From positions 4,712,001 through 4,776,000 of the forward strand of contig NZ_CP072203.1 of the NCBI RefSeq assembly GCF_017654315.1: a DNA stretch of 64,000 bases. Reading direction: 5' to 3'. The position numbers and the translations under genes were made by a program. This DNA is from Gordonia polyisoprenivorans (GTDB lineage: Bacteria; Actinomycetota; Actinomycetes; Mycobacteriales; Mycobacteriaceae). The notes below the pieces were generated by a model that did not search any database, was not told the origin of the DNA, and saw only the letters and a list, made by a program, of their open reading frames with translations. Position 1 is the first letter of the stretch. Each line of letters starts with the position of its first letter. Below are positions 25,851 to 36,348 of this stretch, piece by piece.

Positions 25851-26765
25851 TCAGGCCGCCATCAGCGCGAGGTGGACCAGCCAGTGACGCACCTTCGCGA
25901 CCACCGTGCCGCGGCGCAGATCGTCCCAGACCCAGCGGATCACCATGATGCCCATCGAACGGAGCGCGTCTTCGCGGGCCTTCTCGCGCAGGACGACCTC
26001 GGTGACGTCCTCTCCGGGCCGCAGTAGCTTCTGGTACTTGACCTTGCCGTCGAACTCCCCGACGAGCAGGCCGTCCCAATCGAAATCGGTCCGAGCGACG
26101 AAGATGCCGTGCTTGTCGTAGAACTCGTGCTGCAGCCGAGCCGGACGCAGCCCGGCCTCGATCAGTTGGGCGCGACTCCACGACTCCCCCGGGCTCTCGG
26201 CCTTTCCGTCGGCGAACTGCAGTGCGTGCCGGGCCCGTCCGACCCCGCGACGAGAACCGGCCAGCATTGTGGCCATCACCTCGCGATCGGCACCCCGGCG
26301 GAGCGCGGCGTCGAAGACGGCCAGTGCCCTCGCGAAACCGTCGGCGCCGCAAGCGACATCGACGGCGGTCCGTTCGAGCGAGGTCACCGACACGCCGTCG
26401 ATCACGACGGTGTGCGCCTCGGATACCTCGCCGACGTGACAGTGCAGCGTCGTGGTCCGAAAGCCCGTCGGCGCGGTGCGGTGGACGCGACGGAAGTTGG
26501 GTTCGAGCATGGCGAGGCCGTGGACCGCGGCCGCGCTCTGGTGGCTCAACGGCGCGTCGGAGGTCCCGGTGAGCACCGTTGCGATCGCGGTCAGTCGGTG
26601 GAGTTCCTCGGGCTCCCGGCGCACCGCCTCGGCGTAGACCCCGCGGACGATCCGCACGATCTGCTTGGTGCGCACCGCTCGGGCGAGATCCTCGTCGGTC
26701 AGTCCGACCGCGATCACCGACGCTCGATGGATGAGGCCGTGGGTATCGGCGGGAAAGGTCATCAT
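25851..26765 (-). CDS. AbiEi-like protein with C-terminal PD-(D/E)XK-like domain
   Basis: 304 residues. The N-terminal third (SVIAVGLTDEDLARAVRTKQ, IVRGVYAE) is the winged helix found in AbiEi-type antitoxins; the middle carries LSHQSAAAVHGL and TSLERTAVDVA. The C-terminal third has DWDGLLVGEFDGKVKY, an Asp … Glu-x-Asp/Gly-Lys arrangement followed by a helix and MVIRWVWDD, as in DUF559/very-short-patch-repair-like nucleases. Such fusions are frequent in actinobacterial genomes. No AbiEii toxin is adjacent. It points away from the prm cluster, 174 bases from prmA. Confidence 0.75.
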   Translation of the reverse strand: MMTFPADTHGLIHRASVIAVGLTDEDLARAVRTKQIVRIVRGVYAEAVRREPEELHRLTAIATVLTGTSDAPLSHQSAAAVHGLAMLEPNFRRVHRTAPTGFRTTTLHCHVGEVSEAHTVVIDGVSVTSLERTAVDVACGADGFARALAVFDAALRRGADREVMATMLAGSRRGVGRARHALQFADGKAESPGESWSRAQLIEAGLRPARLQHEFYDKHGIFVARTDFDWDGLLVGEFDGKVKYQKLLRPGEDVTEVVLREKAREDALRSMGIMVIRWVWDDLRRGTVVAKVRHWLVHLALMAA

Positions 26766-26838
26766 GCCGAGTTGGACGCGGCACGCCTTGCCGCAGTTCC
26801 GCCCGACGTCAGATCTTCCGCAGACGGATATGTGGCCA

Positions 26839-26864
26839 GTCTCACAGTGAGACGGGTGTGAGAC
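26839..26864. promoter_or_regulatory. GTGAGAC palindrome upstream of prmA, candidate activator site
   Basis: GTCTCACAGTGAGAC at 26839–26853 is a perfect 7-1-7 palindrome, and a third GTGAGAC half-site sits at 26858–26864. This is 76–101 bases upstream of the prmA start, a suitable distance for an activator. A single GTGAGAC also occurs at 36297–36303 before the regulator gene; single heptamers can arise by chance. Confidence 0.55.
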
Positions 26865-26939
26865 GCGTCACGCGGTTGTATCGGTAGCGCTTCAGCCCGC
26901 AGGCCGACACCGCGTCGGCTCTTCTACAGGAGGCGCACA

Positions 26940-28577
26940 TTGAGCAGGCAGAGCTTGACCAAGGCCCATGCGAAGATCACCGAGCTGTCGTGGGAGCCCA
27001 CCTTCGCCACCCCGGCAACCCGGTTCGGAACCGACTACACGTTCGAGAAGGCACCAAAAAAGGATCCGCTCAAGCAGATCATGCGGTCGTACTTCCCGAT
27101 GGAAGAGGAGAAGGACAACCGCGTCTACGGCGCCATGGACGGCGCGATCCGCGGCAACATGTTCCGTCAGGTCCAGGAACGCTGGCTCGAATGGCAGAAG
27201 CTGTTCTTGTCGATCATCCCGTTCCCCGAGATCTCGGCGGCCCGCGCGATGCCGATGGCCATCGACGCCGTCCCCAACCCGGAGATCCACAACGGACTCG
27301 CGGTACAGATGATCGATGAGGTTCGTCATTCGACGATCCAGATGAACCTCAAAAAGCTGTACATGAACAACTACATCGACCCGGCCGGCTTCGACATCAC
27401 CGAGAAGGCCTTCGCCAACAACTACGCGGGCACGATCGGCCGTCAGTTCGGCGAGGGATTCATCACCGGTGATGCCATCACCGCCGCGAACATCTACCTG
27501 ACGGTGGTCGCCGAGACGGCCTTCACCAACACCCTGTTCGTGGCGATGCCCGACGAGGCCGCGGCCAACGGCGACTACCTGCTGCCGACGGTCTTCCACT
27601 CGGTGCAGTCCGACGAGTCCCGCCACATCTCCAACGGCTATTCCATCCTGCTGATGGCCCTGGCCGACGAGCGCAATCGTCCACTGCTCGAACGGGATCT
27701 GCGCTACGCATGGTGGAACAACCACTGCGTCGTCGACGCCGCGATCGGTACCTTCATCGAGTACGGCACCAAGGACCGCCGCAAGGACCGGGAGTCCTAC
27801 GCCGAGATGTGGCGTCGGTGGATCTACGACGACTACTACCGCAGTTACCTTCTGCCGCTGGAGAAGTACGGGTTGACCATCCCGCACGATCTGGTCGAGG
27901 AGGCCTGGAACCGCATTGTCGACAAGCACTACGTGCACGAGGTCGCCCGCTTCTTCGCCACCGGCTGGCCGGTCAACTACTGGCGGATCGACGCCATGAC
28001 CGACACCGACTTCGAGTGGTTCGAGGAGAAGTACCCCGGCTGGTACAACAAGTTCGGCAAGTGGTGGGAGAACTACAACCGTCTGGCCTACCCCGGCAAG
28101 AACAAGCCGATCGCCTTCGAGGACGTCGACTACCAGTACCCGCACCGCTGCTGGACCTGCATGGTGCCGTGCCTCATCCGCGAGGACATGGTCACCGACA
28201 AGGTCGACGGCCAGTGGCGCACCTACTGCTCGGAGACCTGCGCCTGGACCGACAAGGTGGCGTTCCGTCCCGAGTACGAGGGTCGTCCGACACCGAACAT
28301 GGGTCGCCTCACCGGTTTCCGCGAATGGGAGACGCTGCATCACGGCAAGGATCTCGCCGACATCATCACCGATCTCGGCTACGTCCGCGATGACGGCAAG
28401 ACCCTGATCCCGCAACCGCATCTGGATCTCGACCCCAAGAAGATGTGGACGCTCGACGATGTGCGCGGCATCCCGTTCGGCAGCCCCAACGTGGCGCTCA
28501 ACGAGATGAGCGATGACGAGCGTGACGCTCACATCGCCGCCTACATGGCCAACAAGAACGGGGCCGTCACGGTCTGA
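26940..28577 (+). CDS. prmA: Propane-type monooxygenase hydroxylase, large (diiron) subunit
   Basis: 545 residues. The start is a TTG at 26940 with AGGAGG six bases before it; no ATG fits. The diiron site of soluble methane monooxygenase relatives is complete: Glu97, Glu127-x-x-His130, Glu192, Glu226-x-x-His229. Two CxxC-like pairs occur near residues 400–430. Close in character to PrmA of Gordonia/Rhodococcus and MimA of Mycobacterium, which hydroxylate propane (mainly at C2), acetone or phenol with O2. It forms a complex with PrmC and receives electrons from PrmB. The end is followed by a 15-bp duplication containing the stop. Confidence 0.96.
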   Translation: MSRQSLTKAHAKITELSWEPTFATPATRFGTDYTFEKAPKKDPLKQIMRSYFPMEEEKDNRVYGAMDGAIRGNMFRQVQERWLEWQKLFLSIIPFPEISAARAMPMAIDAVPNPEIHNGLAVQMIDEVRHSTIQMNLKKLYMNNYIDPAGFDITEKAFANNYAGTIGRQFGEGFITGDAITAANIYLTVVAETAFTNTLFVAMPDEAAANGDYLLPTVFHSVQSDESRHISNGYSILLMALADERNRPLLERDLRYAWWNNHCVVDAAIGTFIEYGTKDRRKDRESYAEMWRRWIYDDYYRSYLLPLEKYGLTIPHDLVEEAWNRIVDKHYVHEVARFFATGWPVNYWRIDAMTDTDFEWFEEKYPGWYNKFGKWWENYNRLAYPGKNKPIAFEDVDYQYPHRCWTCMVPCLIREDMVTDKVDGQWRTYCSETCAWTDKVAFRPEYEGRPTPNMGRLTGFREWETLHHGKDLADIITDLGYVRDDGKTLIPQPHLDLDPKKMWTLDDVRGIPFGSPNVALNEMSDDERDAHIAAYMANKNGAVTV

Positions 28578-28595
28578 TCCGTGACGCTCTGATCC
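28566..28595. repeat. Two tandem 15-bp repeats spanning the prmA stop
   Basis: GTCACGGTCTGATCC (28566–28580) is followed directly by GTGACGCTCTGATCC (28581–28595), 13 of 15 bases identical. The prmA TGA is in the first copy and a second in-frame TGA in the other. Confidence 0.85.
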
Positions 28596-28614
28596 GGAAA
28601 CGCCGGGAGCCCCT

Positions 28615-28669
28615 GGCCAGGGCGTATCGAGGCCCACCACCGCACGCGTGACCTCGATACGCCCTGGCC
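28615..28669 (+). other. 18-bp perfect-stem hairpin between prmA and prmB
   Basis: 28615–28632 (GGCCAGGGCGTATCGAGG) is exactly complementary to 28652–28669, with a 19-base loop. It lies in the 136-base gap between prmA and prmB. It could act as an RNA-stability element or partial terminator that sets a higher level of hydroxylase than of reductase; alternatively it is an inserted REP-like sequence. Function is inference. Confidence 0.75.
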
Positions 28670-28713
28670 GTTCCGGCCACACCCGCACACCGCCTTGCGC
28701 CCCAGGAGACTTC

Positions 28714-29757
28714 ATGGCCGACACGCACAAGATCAGCTTCGAACCCGTCGACATCGAGATGGAGGTCGGCGAGGACGAAACCATCCTCGACGCCGCATTC
28801 CGACAGGGAATCCACCTCATGCACGGCTGCCGCGAGGGCCGTTGTTCGGCCTGCAAGTCGTACATGCTCGAAGGCGACGTCCAGATGGACGACTACTCCA
28901 CCTTCGCCTGCAATGATGCCGAAGAGGCCGAGGGTTACGTACTTCTCTGCCGCACTTACGCTTACAGCGACTGCGAGATCGAGCTCCTCAACTTCGACGA
29001 GGACGAACTCCTCGGCGGTGCACCCATTCAGGATGTCACCACGAAAATCGCTGCCATCGAACCGATGACCCCCGACATCGTGTCCCTCAAACTCGATGTC
29101 GTCGAACCGGAGTCCGTGGGGTTCAAGTCGGGACAGTATTTCGACCTGTTCATCCCGGGCACCGAGGACAAGCGCTCGTTCTCGATTGCCACCACCCCGG
29201 CCACCCCGGACCGGCTCGAGTTCCTGATCAAGAAGTATCCCGGTGGACTGTTCGCCGGCATGCTCACCGACGGCCTGTCGGTGGGTCAGGAGATCAAGCT
29301 GAACGGTCCGTACGGGTCGTGCACCCTGCGCAACGGGCACGTCCTGCCGATCGTGGCAATCGGCGGCGGCGCGGGGATGGCACCGCTACTTTCTCTCCTG
29401 AGACACATCAGCGAGACCGGCCTGAACCGTCCGGTTCGGTTCTATTACGGAGCCCGAACCGCCGCCGATCTCTTCCTACTCGACGAAATCGCCACTCTCG
29501 GTGAGAAGATCGAGGACTTCTCGTTCACCGCATGCCTGTCGGAGAGCACCGACGACGCACCCGAGGGCGTCACCGTCATCGGCGGGAACGTCACCGACAT
29601 CGTCAACGACAACGAAGCGGACCTGGCCCGAACGGAGGTGTATTTCTGCGGTCCCCCACCCATGGTCGATGCAGCTCTCGCACTGGCGGAACAGCATTCG
29701 GTTCCCCACGACCAGATCTTCTACGACAAGTTCACCAGCCCGGCATTCGACTCCTGA
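28714..29757 (+). CDS. prmB: Propane-type monooxygenase reductase (2Fe-2S, FAD, NADH)
   Basis: 347 residues, start set by AGGAGA six bases before the ATG. N-terminal plant-type ferredoxin domain with Cys39, Cys44, Cys47 and Cys79. FAD domain with RSFS at 154–157. NAD domain with [15 protein letters not shown] near 221–235 and a [10 protein letters not shown] end. It moves electrons from NADH through FAD and the iron–sulfur cluster to the diiron hydroxylase. Confidence 0.96.
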   Translation: MADTHKISFEPVDIEMEVGEDETILDAAFRQGIHLMHGCREGRCSACKSYMLEGDVQMDDYSTFACNDAEEAEGYVLLCRTYAYSDCEIELLNFDEDELLGGAPIQDVTTKIAAIEPMTPDIVSLKLDVVEPESVGFKSGQYFDLFIPGTEDKRSFSIATTPATPDRLEFLIKKYPGGLFAGMLTDGLSVGQEIKLNGPYGSCTLRNGHVLPIVAIGGGAGMAPLLSLLRHISETGLNRPVRFYYGARTAADLFLLDEIATLGEKIEDFSFTACLSESTDDAPEGVTVIGGNVTDIVNDNEADLARTEVYFCGPPPMVDAALALAEQHSVPHDQIFYDKFTSPAFDS

Positions 29758-29804
29758 TCACGACCACCGCGGTCGAGTCAGCCTGAACGACAGGAACGAA
29801 AGGT

Positions 29805-30911
29805 ATGTCCGCACCAGCGCAACCCCGGGAACGCAGTTTCCCGTCCATCGAATTCACCGACGCCGAGGCCGGCGCACGGGAATTCCCGAGCAGCCGCAGC
29901 CGCAAGTACAACTACTATCAGCCCTCCAAGAAGCGCGCCACGATCTACGAGGACGTCACAGTCGACGTCCAGCCGGATCCCGAACGGCACCTCACCCAGG
30001 GCTGGATTTACGGCTTCGGCGACGGCCCCGGCGGATACCCGAAGGAATGGACCTCGGCACAGTCGAGCAACTGGCATCAGTTCCTCGACCCCAACGAGGA
30101 GTGGGAACAGTCGATCTACCGCAACAACTCCGCGGTCGTGCATCAGGTGGATCTGTGCCTGCAGAACGCCAAGCGCGCACGGGCCTACGACGGCTGGAAC
30201 TCCGCGTGGCTCAAGTTCATCGAGCGCAACCTCGGTGCCTGGATGCACGCCGAGAGCGGTATGGGTCTGCACGTGTTCACCTCGATTCAGCGGTCCGCGC
30301 CAACCAACATGATCAACAACGCGGTCTGCGTCAACGCCGCCCACAAACTGCGTTTCGCGCAGGATCTGGCGCTGTTCAATCTCGACCTCTCCGAGGCCGA
30401 GGAAGCGTTCGACGGATCGGCACACAAGGAGGTCTGGCAGTCGGCTCCCGAGTGGCAGCCCACCCGCGAGGCGGTCGAACGCCTGACCGCGATCGGCGAC
30501 TGGGCCGAATTGTTGTTCTGCTCCAACATCGTCTTCGAGCAGCTGGTGGGCTCACTGTTCCGGTCCGAGCTGGTCATGCAGGTCGCCGCCCGCAACGGCG
30601 ACTACATCACCCCGACGATCGTCGGCACCGGAGAGTACGACTACGACCGGGACCTGAACTACTCGCGCGCACTGTTCCAGATGCTCGCCCGCGACGAGAA
30701 GCACGGCATCGACAATCGGAAGCTGTTCTCGCGGTGGATGTCCGAATGGGTTCCCCGGTGCCTCGACGCCGCCCGCGGACTGCAGCCGATCTGGTCGCAA
30801 CCGGCGGACAAGTCCGTCACGTTCTCATCCAGCCTCGAACACGCGAAGACCAAGTTCGCCGATGTCCTGGCTGCCATCGATGTCGATATCCCAGAGGAGT
30901 TGAACAAGTGA
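29805..30911 (+). CDS. prmC: Propane-type monooxygenase hydroxylase, small (beta) subunit
   Basis: 368 residues with a ribosome site GAAAGG four bases upstream. It is of the ferritin-like beta-subunit fold without the metal ligand set: [24 protein letters not shown] and [21 protein letters not shown] are in the positions of the active subunit's helices. It supports PrmA structurally in the (αβ)2 hydroxylase. The next gene starts in its stop codon. Confidence 0.95.
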   Translation: MSAPAQPRERSFPSIEFTDAEAGAREFPSSRSRKYNYYQPSKKRATIYEDVTVDVQPDPERHLTQGWIYGFGDGPGGYPKEWTSAQSSNWHQFLDPNEEWEQSIYRNNSAVVHQVDLCLQNAKRARAYDGWNSAWLKFIERNLGAWMHAESGMGLHVFTSIQRSAPTNMINNAVCVNAAHKLRFAQDLALFNLDLSEAEEAFDGSAHKEVWQSAPEWQPTREAVERLTAIGDWAELLFCSNIVFEQLVGSLFRSELVMQVAARNGDYITPTIVGTGEYDYDRDLNYSRALFQMLARDEKHGIDNRKLFSRWMSEWVPRCLDAARGLQPIWSQPADKSVTFSSSLEHAKTKFADVLAAIDVDIPEELNK

Positions 30912-31252
30912 GCACCATGCAATTCGGGGCCGACACCGAGTTCTCCAACATGTGCGGCGTGACGCTCATGAACACACCGATCGGGCGCATCGTCGCCGAC
31001 GTGATGGGCGCCAAGGACGGTGTCGAACTCACCGAGTACCCCTCGATGATCCGCGTCGACGGGGTCAACCGCCTCGTTTTCGACTACGACGAACTGACCG
31101 ACGCCCTCGGCCAGGACTTCGACGGATCGATCTTCGAGGAGATCAGCTCGACCCACTACGGCCGGATGGTTCATCTCGACGACAAGACCATCCTGTTCGC
31201 CAGTCCCGAGGACGCCGCCGAGTTCATCGGCTTCGATCTGACCGCCTCCTAG
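30908..31252 (+). CDS. prmD: Propane-type monooxygenase coupling (effector) protein
   Basis: 114 residues from the GTG at 30908, overlapping the prmC stop as GTGA. It has the small alpha/beta effector fold of MmoB/DmpM proteins ([18 protein letters not shown], then the YPSMIRVDG strand). It binds the hydroxylase and tunes O2 reactivity. The TAG stop at 31250–31252 is made from TA plus the first G of a hairpin element inserted at this point. Confidence 0.93.
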   Translation: MSTMQFGADTEFSNMCGVTLMNTPIGRIVADVMGAKDGVELTEYPSMIRVDGVNRLVFDYDELTDALGQDFDGSIFEEISSTHYGRMVHLDDKTILFASPEDAAEFIGFDLTAS

Positions 31253-31413
31253 GGCGTGTCTCCCAATTCTTCTGCGATGGATTTGCGGGGTCGATGGGTT
31301 TCCTGGCAAGGCGGAGGAGGGAGCGATAGCGGAGCTATCGTGACCGACGACAACGCCGCCAGGGGGCCATCGAGCCGCAAAGACGCGCAAAGGGAATTGG
31401 GAGACATGCCCTA
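31250..31413. mobile_element. MITE-like hairpin element with 20-bp terminal inverted repeats
   Basis: TAGGGCGTGTCTCCCAATTC at 31250–31269 is complementary at 19 of 20 positions to 31394–31413. The interior also pairs imperfectly throughout (for example 31280–31310 with 31353–31385), ending in a tight hairpin CGATAGC-GGA-GCTATCG near 31325–31341. The outermost TA on each side is consistent with a TA target duplication, with GGGCGTGTCTCCC as the repeat tip. No coding capacity for a transposase. It sits at the prmD stop codon, and the base after the right TA would have completed TAA in the empty site. TA duplication fits IS630/Tc1-like or some IS5-like transposases. Confidence 0.75.
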
Positions 31414-31562
31414 AGAGCGGTCGCCACAGAACTTCGCCGCCGGGGTCATTCCGCCCCCGCAAGCAGGCCCCGGCGGCGAATTCCACCATCCGACAAGACA
31501 CCACAGCACCAGTTTTCAGCCCACACAGCCCCGTCAACGCCGCGAGAGAGCGAGTGATAACG

Positions 31563-32609
31563 ATGTACGAGAAGAATGGCGACAAGTATTTCATCGTCGA
31601 TGCCCACGTCCACCTGTGGGACGGCCGCGAATCCAACCAGCGCAACATCCACGGCAAACAGTTCATCGACTGCTTTTACGACTATCACCGCAATCTCAGT
31701 CCCGCCGAGGAGCTGTGGGATTACGACACCTACTGCTACTACGGCCCCGATCGCCTCATGCGGGATCTCTTCGAGGAGGGGCCGGCCGATCACGCGATCT
31801 TCCAGGCCACCATCCTGCGGGATTTCTACGTCAACGGTTTCGCCCAGGTCGACGACTCGCTGAAGCTCTGCCAGGACAATCCCGGCAAGCTCACCTACAA
31901 CCACGCCTATGATCCGCGCGACGGCGAGGACGGCCTCGAGCAGCTCCGCCGCGACGCCGAGACGATGGATCTCAAGGGCGTGAAGCTCTACACCGCCGAA
32001 TGGCACGGCGACTCAAGGGGATACAAGCTCGACGACCACTGGTCGCGCCGGTATCTCGAGGAGTGCATCAAGCTGGGCATCAAGAACGTGCACGTGCACA
32101 AGGGCCCGACCATCCGGCCGCTCGACCGGGATGCCTTCGATGTCGCCGACGTCGACAAGGTCGCCACCGACTATCTCGACCTGAACTTCATCATCGAGCA
32201 TGTCGGGCTCCCCCGCCTCGAGGACTTCTGCTGGATCGCCACCCAGGAGTCGAATGTCTACGGCGGTCTGGCCGTGGCGATTCCGTTCATCCACACGCGG
32301 CCACGCTACTTCGCGCAGATCATCGGTGAGCTCCTGTACTGGATCGGCGAGGACAAGATCCTCTTCGCCAGCGACTACGCGCTGTGGACCCCGCAGTGGC
32401 TGGTGGAACGTTTCGTCGACTTCCAGATCCCCGAGGACATGACCGAGTACGCCCCGATCACCACCGATCAGAAGCGAAAGATCCTCGGCCTCAACGCTGC
32501 CGCGCTGTACCCGCACATCGAGGTGCCCGCCGAGCTGCGCATCCCCACCGACGCCGCCGACCCGGGAGCCGAGGTGGCCGCGGGCGCGAAGGATGCGGTG
32601 GCATCATGA
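31563..32609 (+). CDS. Amidohydrolase-2 family protein of the prm cluster
   Basis: 348 residues from the ATG at 31563 (MYEKNGDKYF); a GTG three codons upstream is possible. The metal-binding DAHVHLWD at about 12–19, a central FIIEHVG, and LFASDYALW near the end place it in the amidohydrolase-2 (ACMSD/gamma-resorcylate decarboxylase) family. An equivalent gene occupies this place in the mycobacterial mim cluster; its role there is not established. It overlaps the next gene as ATGA, so it belongs to the same transcript. Confidence 0.88.
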   Translation: MYEKNGDKYFIVDAHVHLWDGRESNQRNIHGKQFIDCFYDYHRNLSPAEELWDYDTYCYYGPDRLMRDLFEEGPADHAIFQATILRDFYVNGFAQVDDSLKLCQDNPGKLTYNHAYDPRDGEDGLEQLRRDAETMDLKGVKLYTAEWHGDSRGYKLDDHWSRRYLEECIKLGIKNVHVHKGPTIRPLDRDAFDVADVDKVATDYLDLNFIIEHVGLPRLEDFCWIATQESNVYGGLAVAIPFIHTRPRYFAQIIGELLYWIGEDKILFASDYALWTPQWLVERFVDFQIPEDMTEYAPITTDQKRKILGLNAAALYPHIEVPAELRIPTDAADPGAEVAAGAKDAVAS

Positions 32610-33390
32610 CGGCCCTGTCGGAGCCGACCGATACCGATGTGATGGTCGTCGACGCGGTGCTCGGGGCTCTCGGTACGGTGCTCGATCCCGAACTCGACCA
32701 ACCGATCACCGAGTTGAACTTCGTCCGATCGATCTTCATCGACGACGACGGGGTCGCCGTTCACCTGCGGTTGCCCACGTCGTTCTGCTCGCCCAACTTC
32801 GCGTATCTGATGGCCTCCGATGCCCTCGACGCACTCGAGGACATCGACGGCATCGGGGATGTGCGGGTCATGCTCGATGACCACCACGACTCGGACAAGA
32901 TCAACGCCGGGCTCGCCGCGCACGCCGGCTACAAGGGCACCTTCGGTGTGGAGGCCGAACAGGATCTCGAGGAGCTGCGGCTGACGTTCTTGCGCAAGGC
33001 ACACACCGCGGCGATGGAACGCGCTGTGGCCAAGCTCATCTCGTCCGGTCAGGCCACCGTCGACGACTGTGAACATCTCTTGCTGCGTGATCTGCCCGAC
33101 GGTTCCGCCAAGTGGGCACTGTTGCGCCGCCGCGTGCAGCTGGGTCTGGGTGTGTGTCCCAACTGCCGGGTCGTCGTCGGCGAGGACGGCACCTCGCTGC
33201 CACCCGAGCAGATCCCGATGCGATTGCGCTTCGCGCGATCGGTGCGGATCTCCATGGAGGGCAACAGCCATTTCTGCCGTGGTCTGCTGGCCACCCGTTA
33301 CGCCGACGACGGCGAGTGTGACGGCACCAGCGGCCCGGTCATCACCAATCTGCGCACCAGCGGTGGCGCACTCGAGGAGAAGAGGTCGGC

Positions 33391-33394
<4 letters not shown>
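32606..33394 (+). CDS. DUF59/MIP18-like protein of the prm cluster
   Basis: 262 residues. Residues about 14–90 (VLGALGTVLDPELDQPITELNFV … LPTSFCSPNFAYLM) are a MIP18/PaaD-like domain with a conserved Cys, seen in Fe–S carriers and in oxygenase assembly proteins. The rest is helical, with a CPNC near residue 188 and a further C in SHFCRGL. It starts in the stop of the amidohydrolase and ends in the start of adh1 (ATGA both times). A role in metal insertion into the diiron enzyme or in Fe–S maturation of PrmB is inference. Confidence 0.82.
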
Positions 33395-36137
<2,743 letters not shown>

Positions 36138-36140
36138 GTC

Positions 36141-36172
36141 GTGTGTGCCGGGTCGACGGGCCCGGCACACAC
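36141..36172 (+). terminator. Hairpin after the prm cluster
   Basis: GTGTGTGCCGGG at 36141–36152 pairs perfectly with 36161–36172 across an eight-base loop, starting three bases after the chaperonin stop. No T-run follows, as is common in actinobacteria. Confidence 0.7.
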
Positions 36173-36348
36173 CGCCGGGAATGATCCGACGCCGAATCGT
36201 TCCCACCCAGGACTGGGCCGGCCGCGATCCGAACGAAGTGATTCGTTCGCGGCGTTGATCGCGGCCGGTCCTCCCCAGGGGGTACACTCGCAGCAGGTGA
36301 GACCCAGATCACAGCGGAGCCCCCGATCGCAGAGGAGCCTTTTGCTCG

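Noticed and set aside
26892..28865. Long open frame on the minus strand opposite prmA
   Set aside because: It mirrors a highly conserved diiron subunit gene; its Val/Asp/Gly-rich translation has no motifs and arises from GC-rich third positions.
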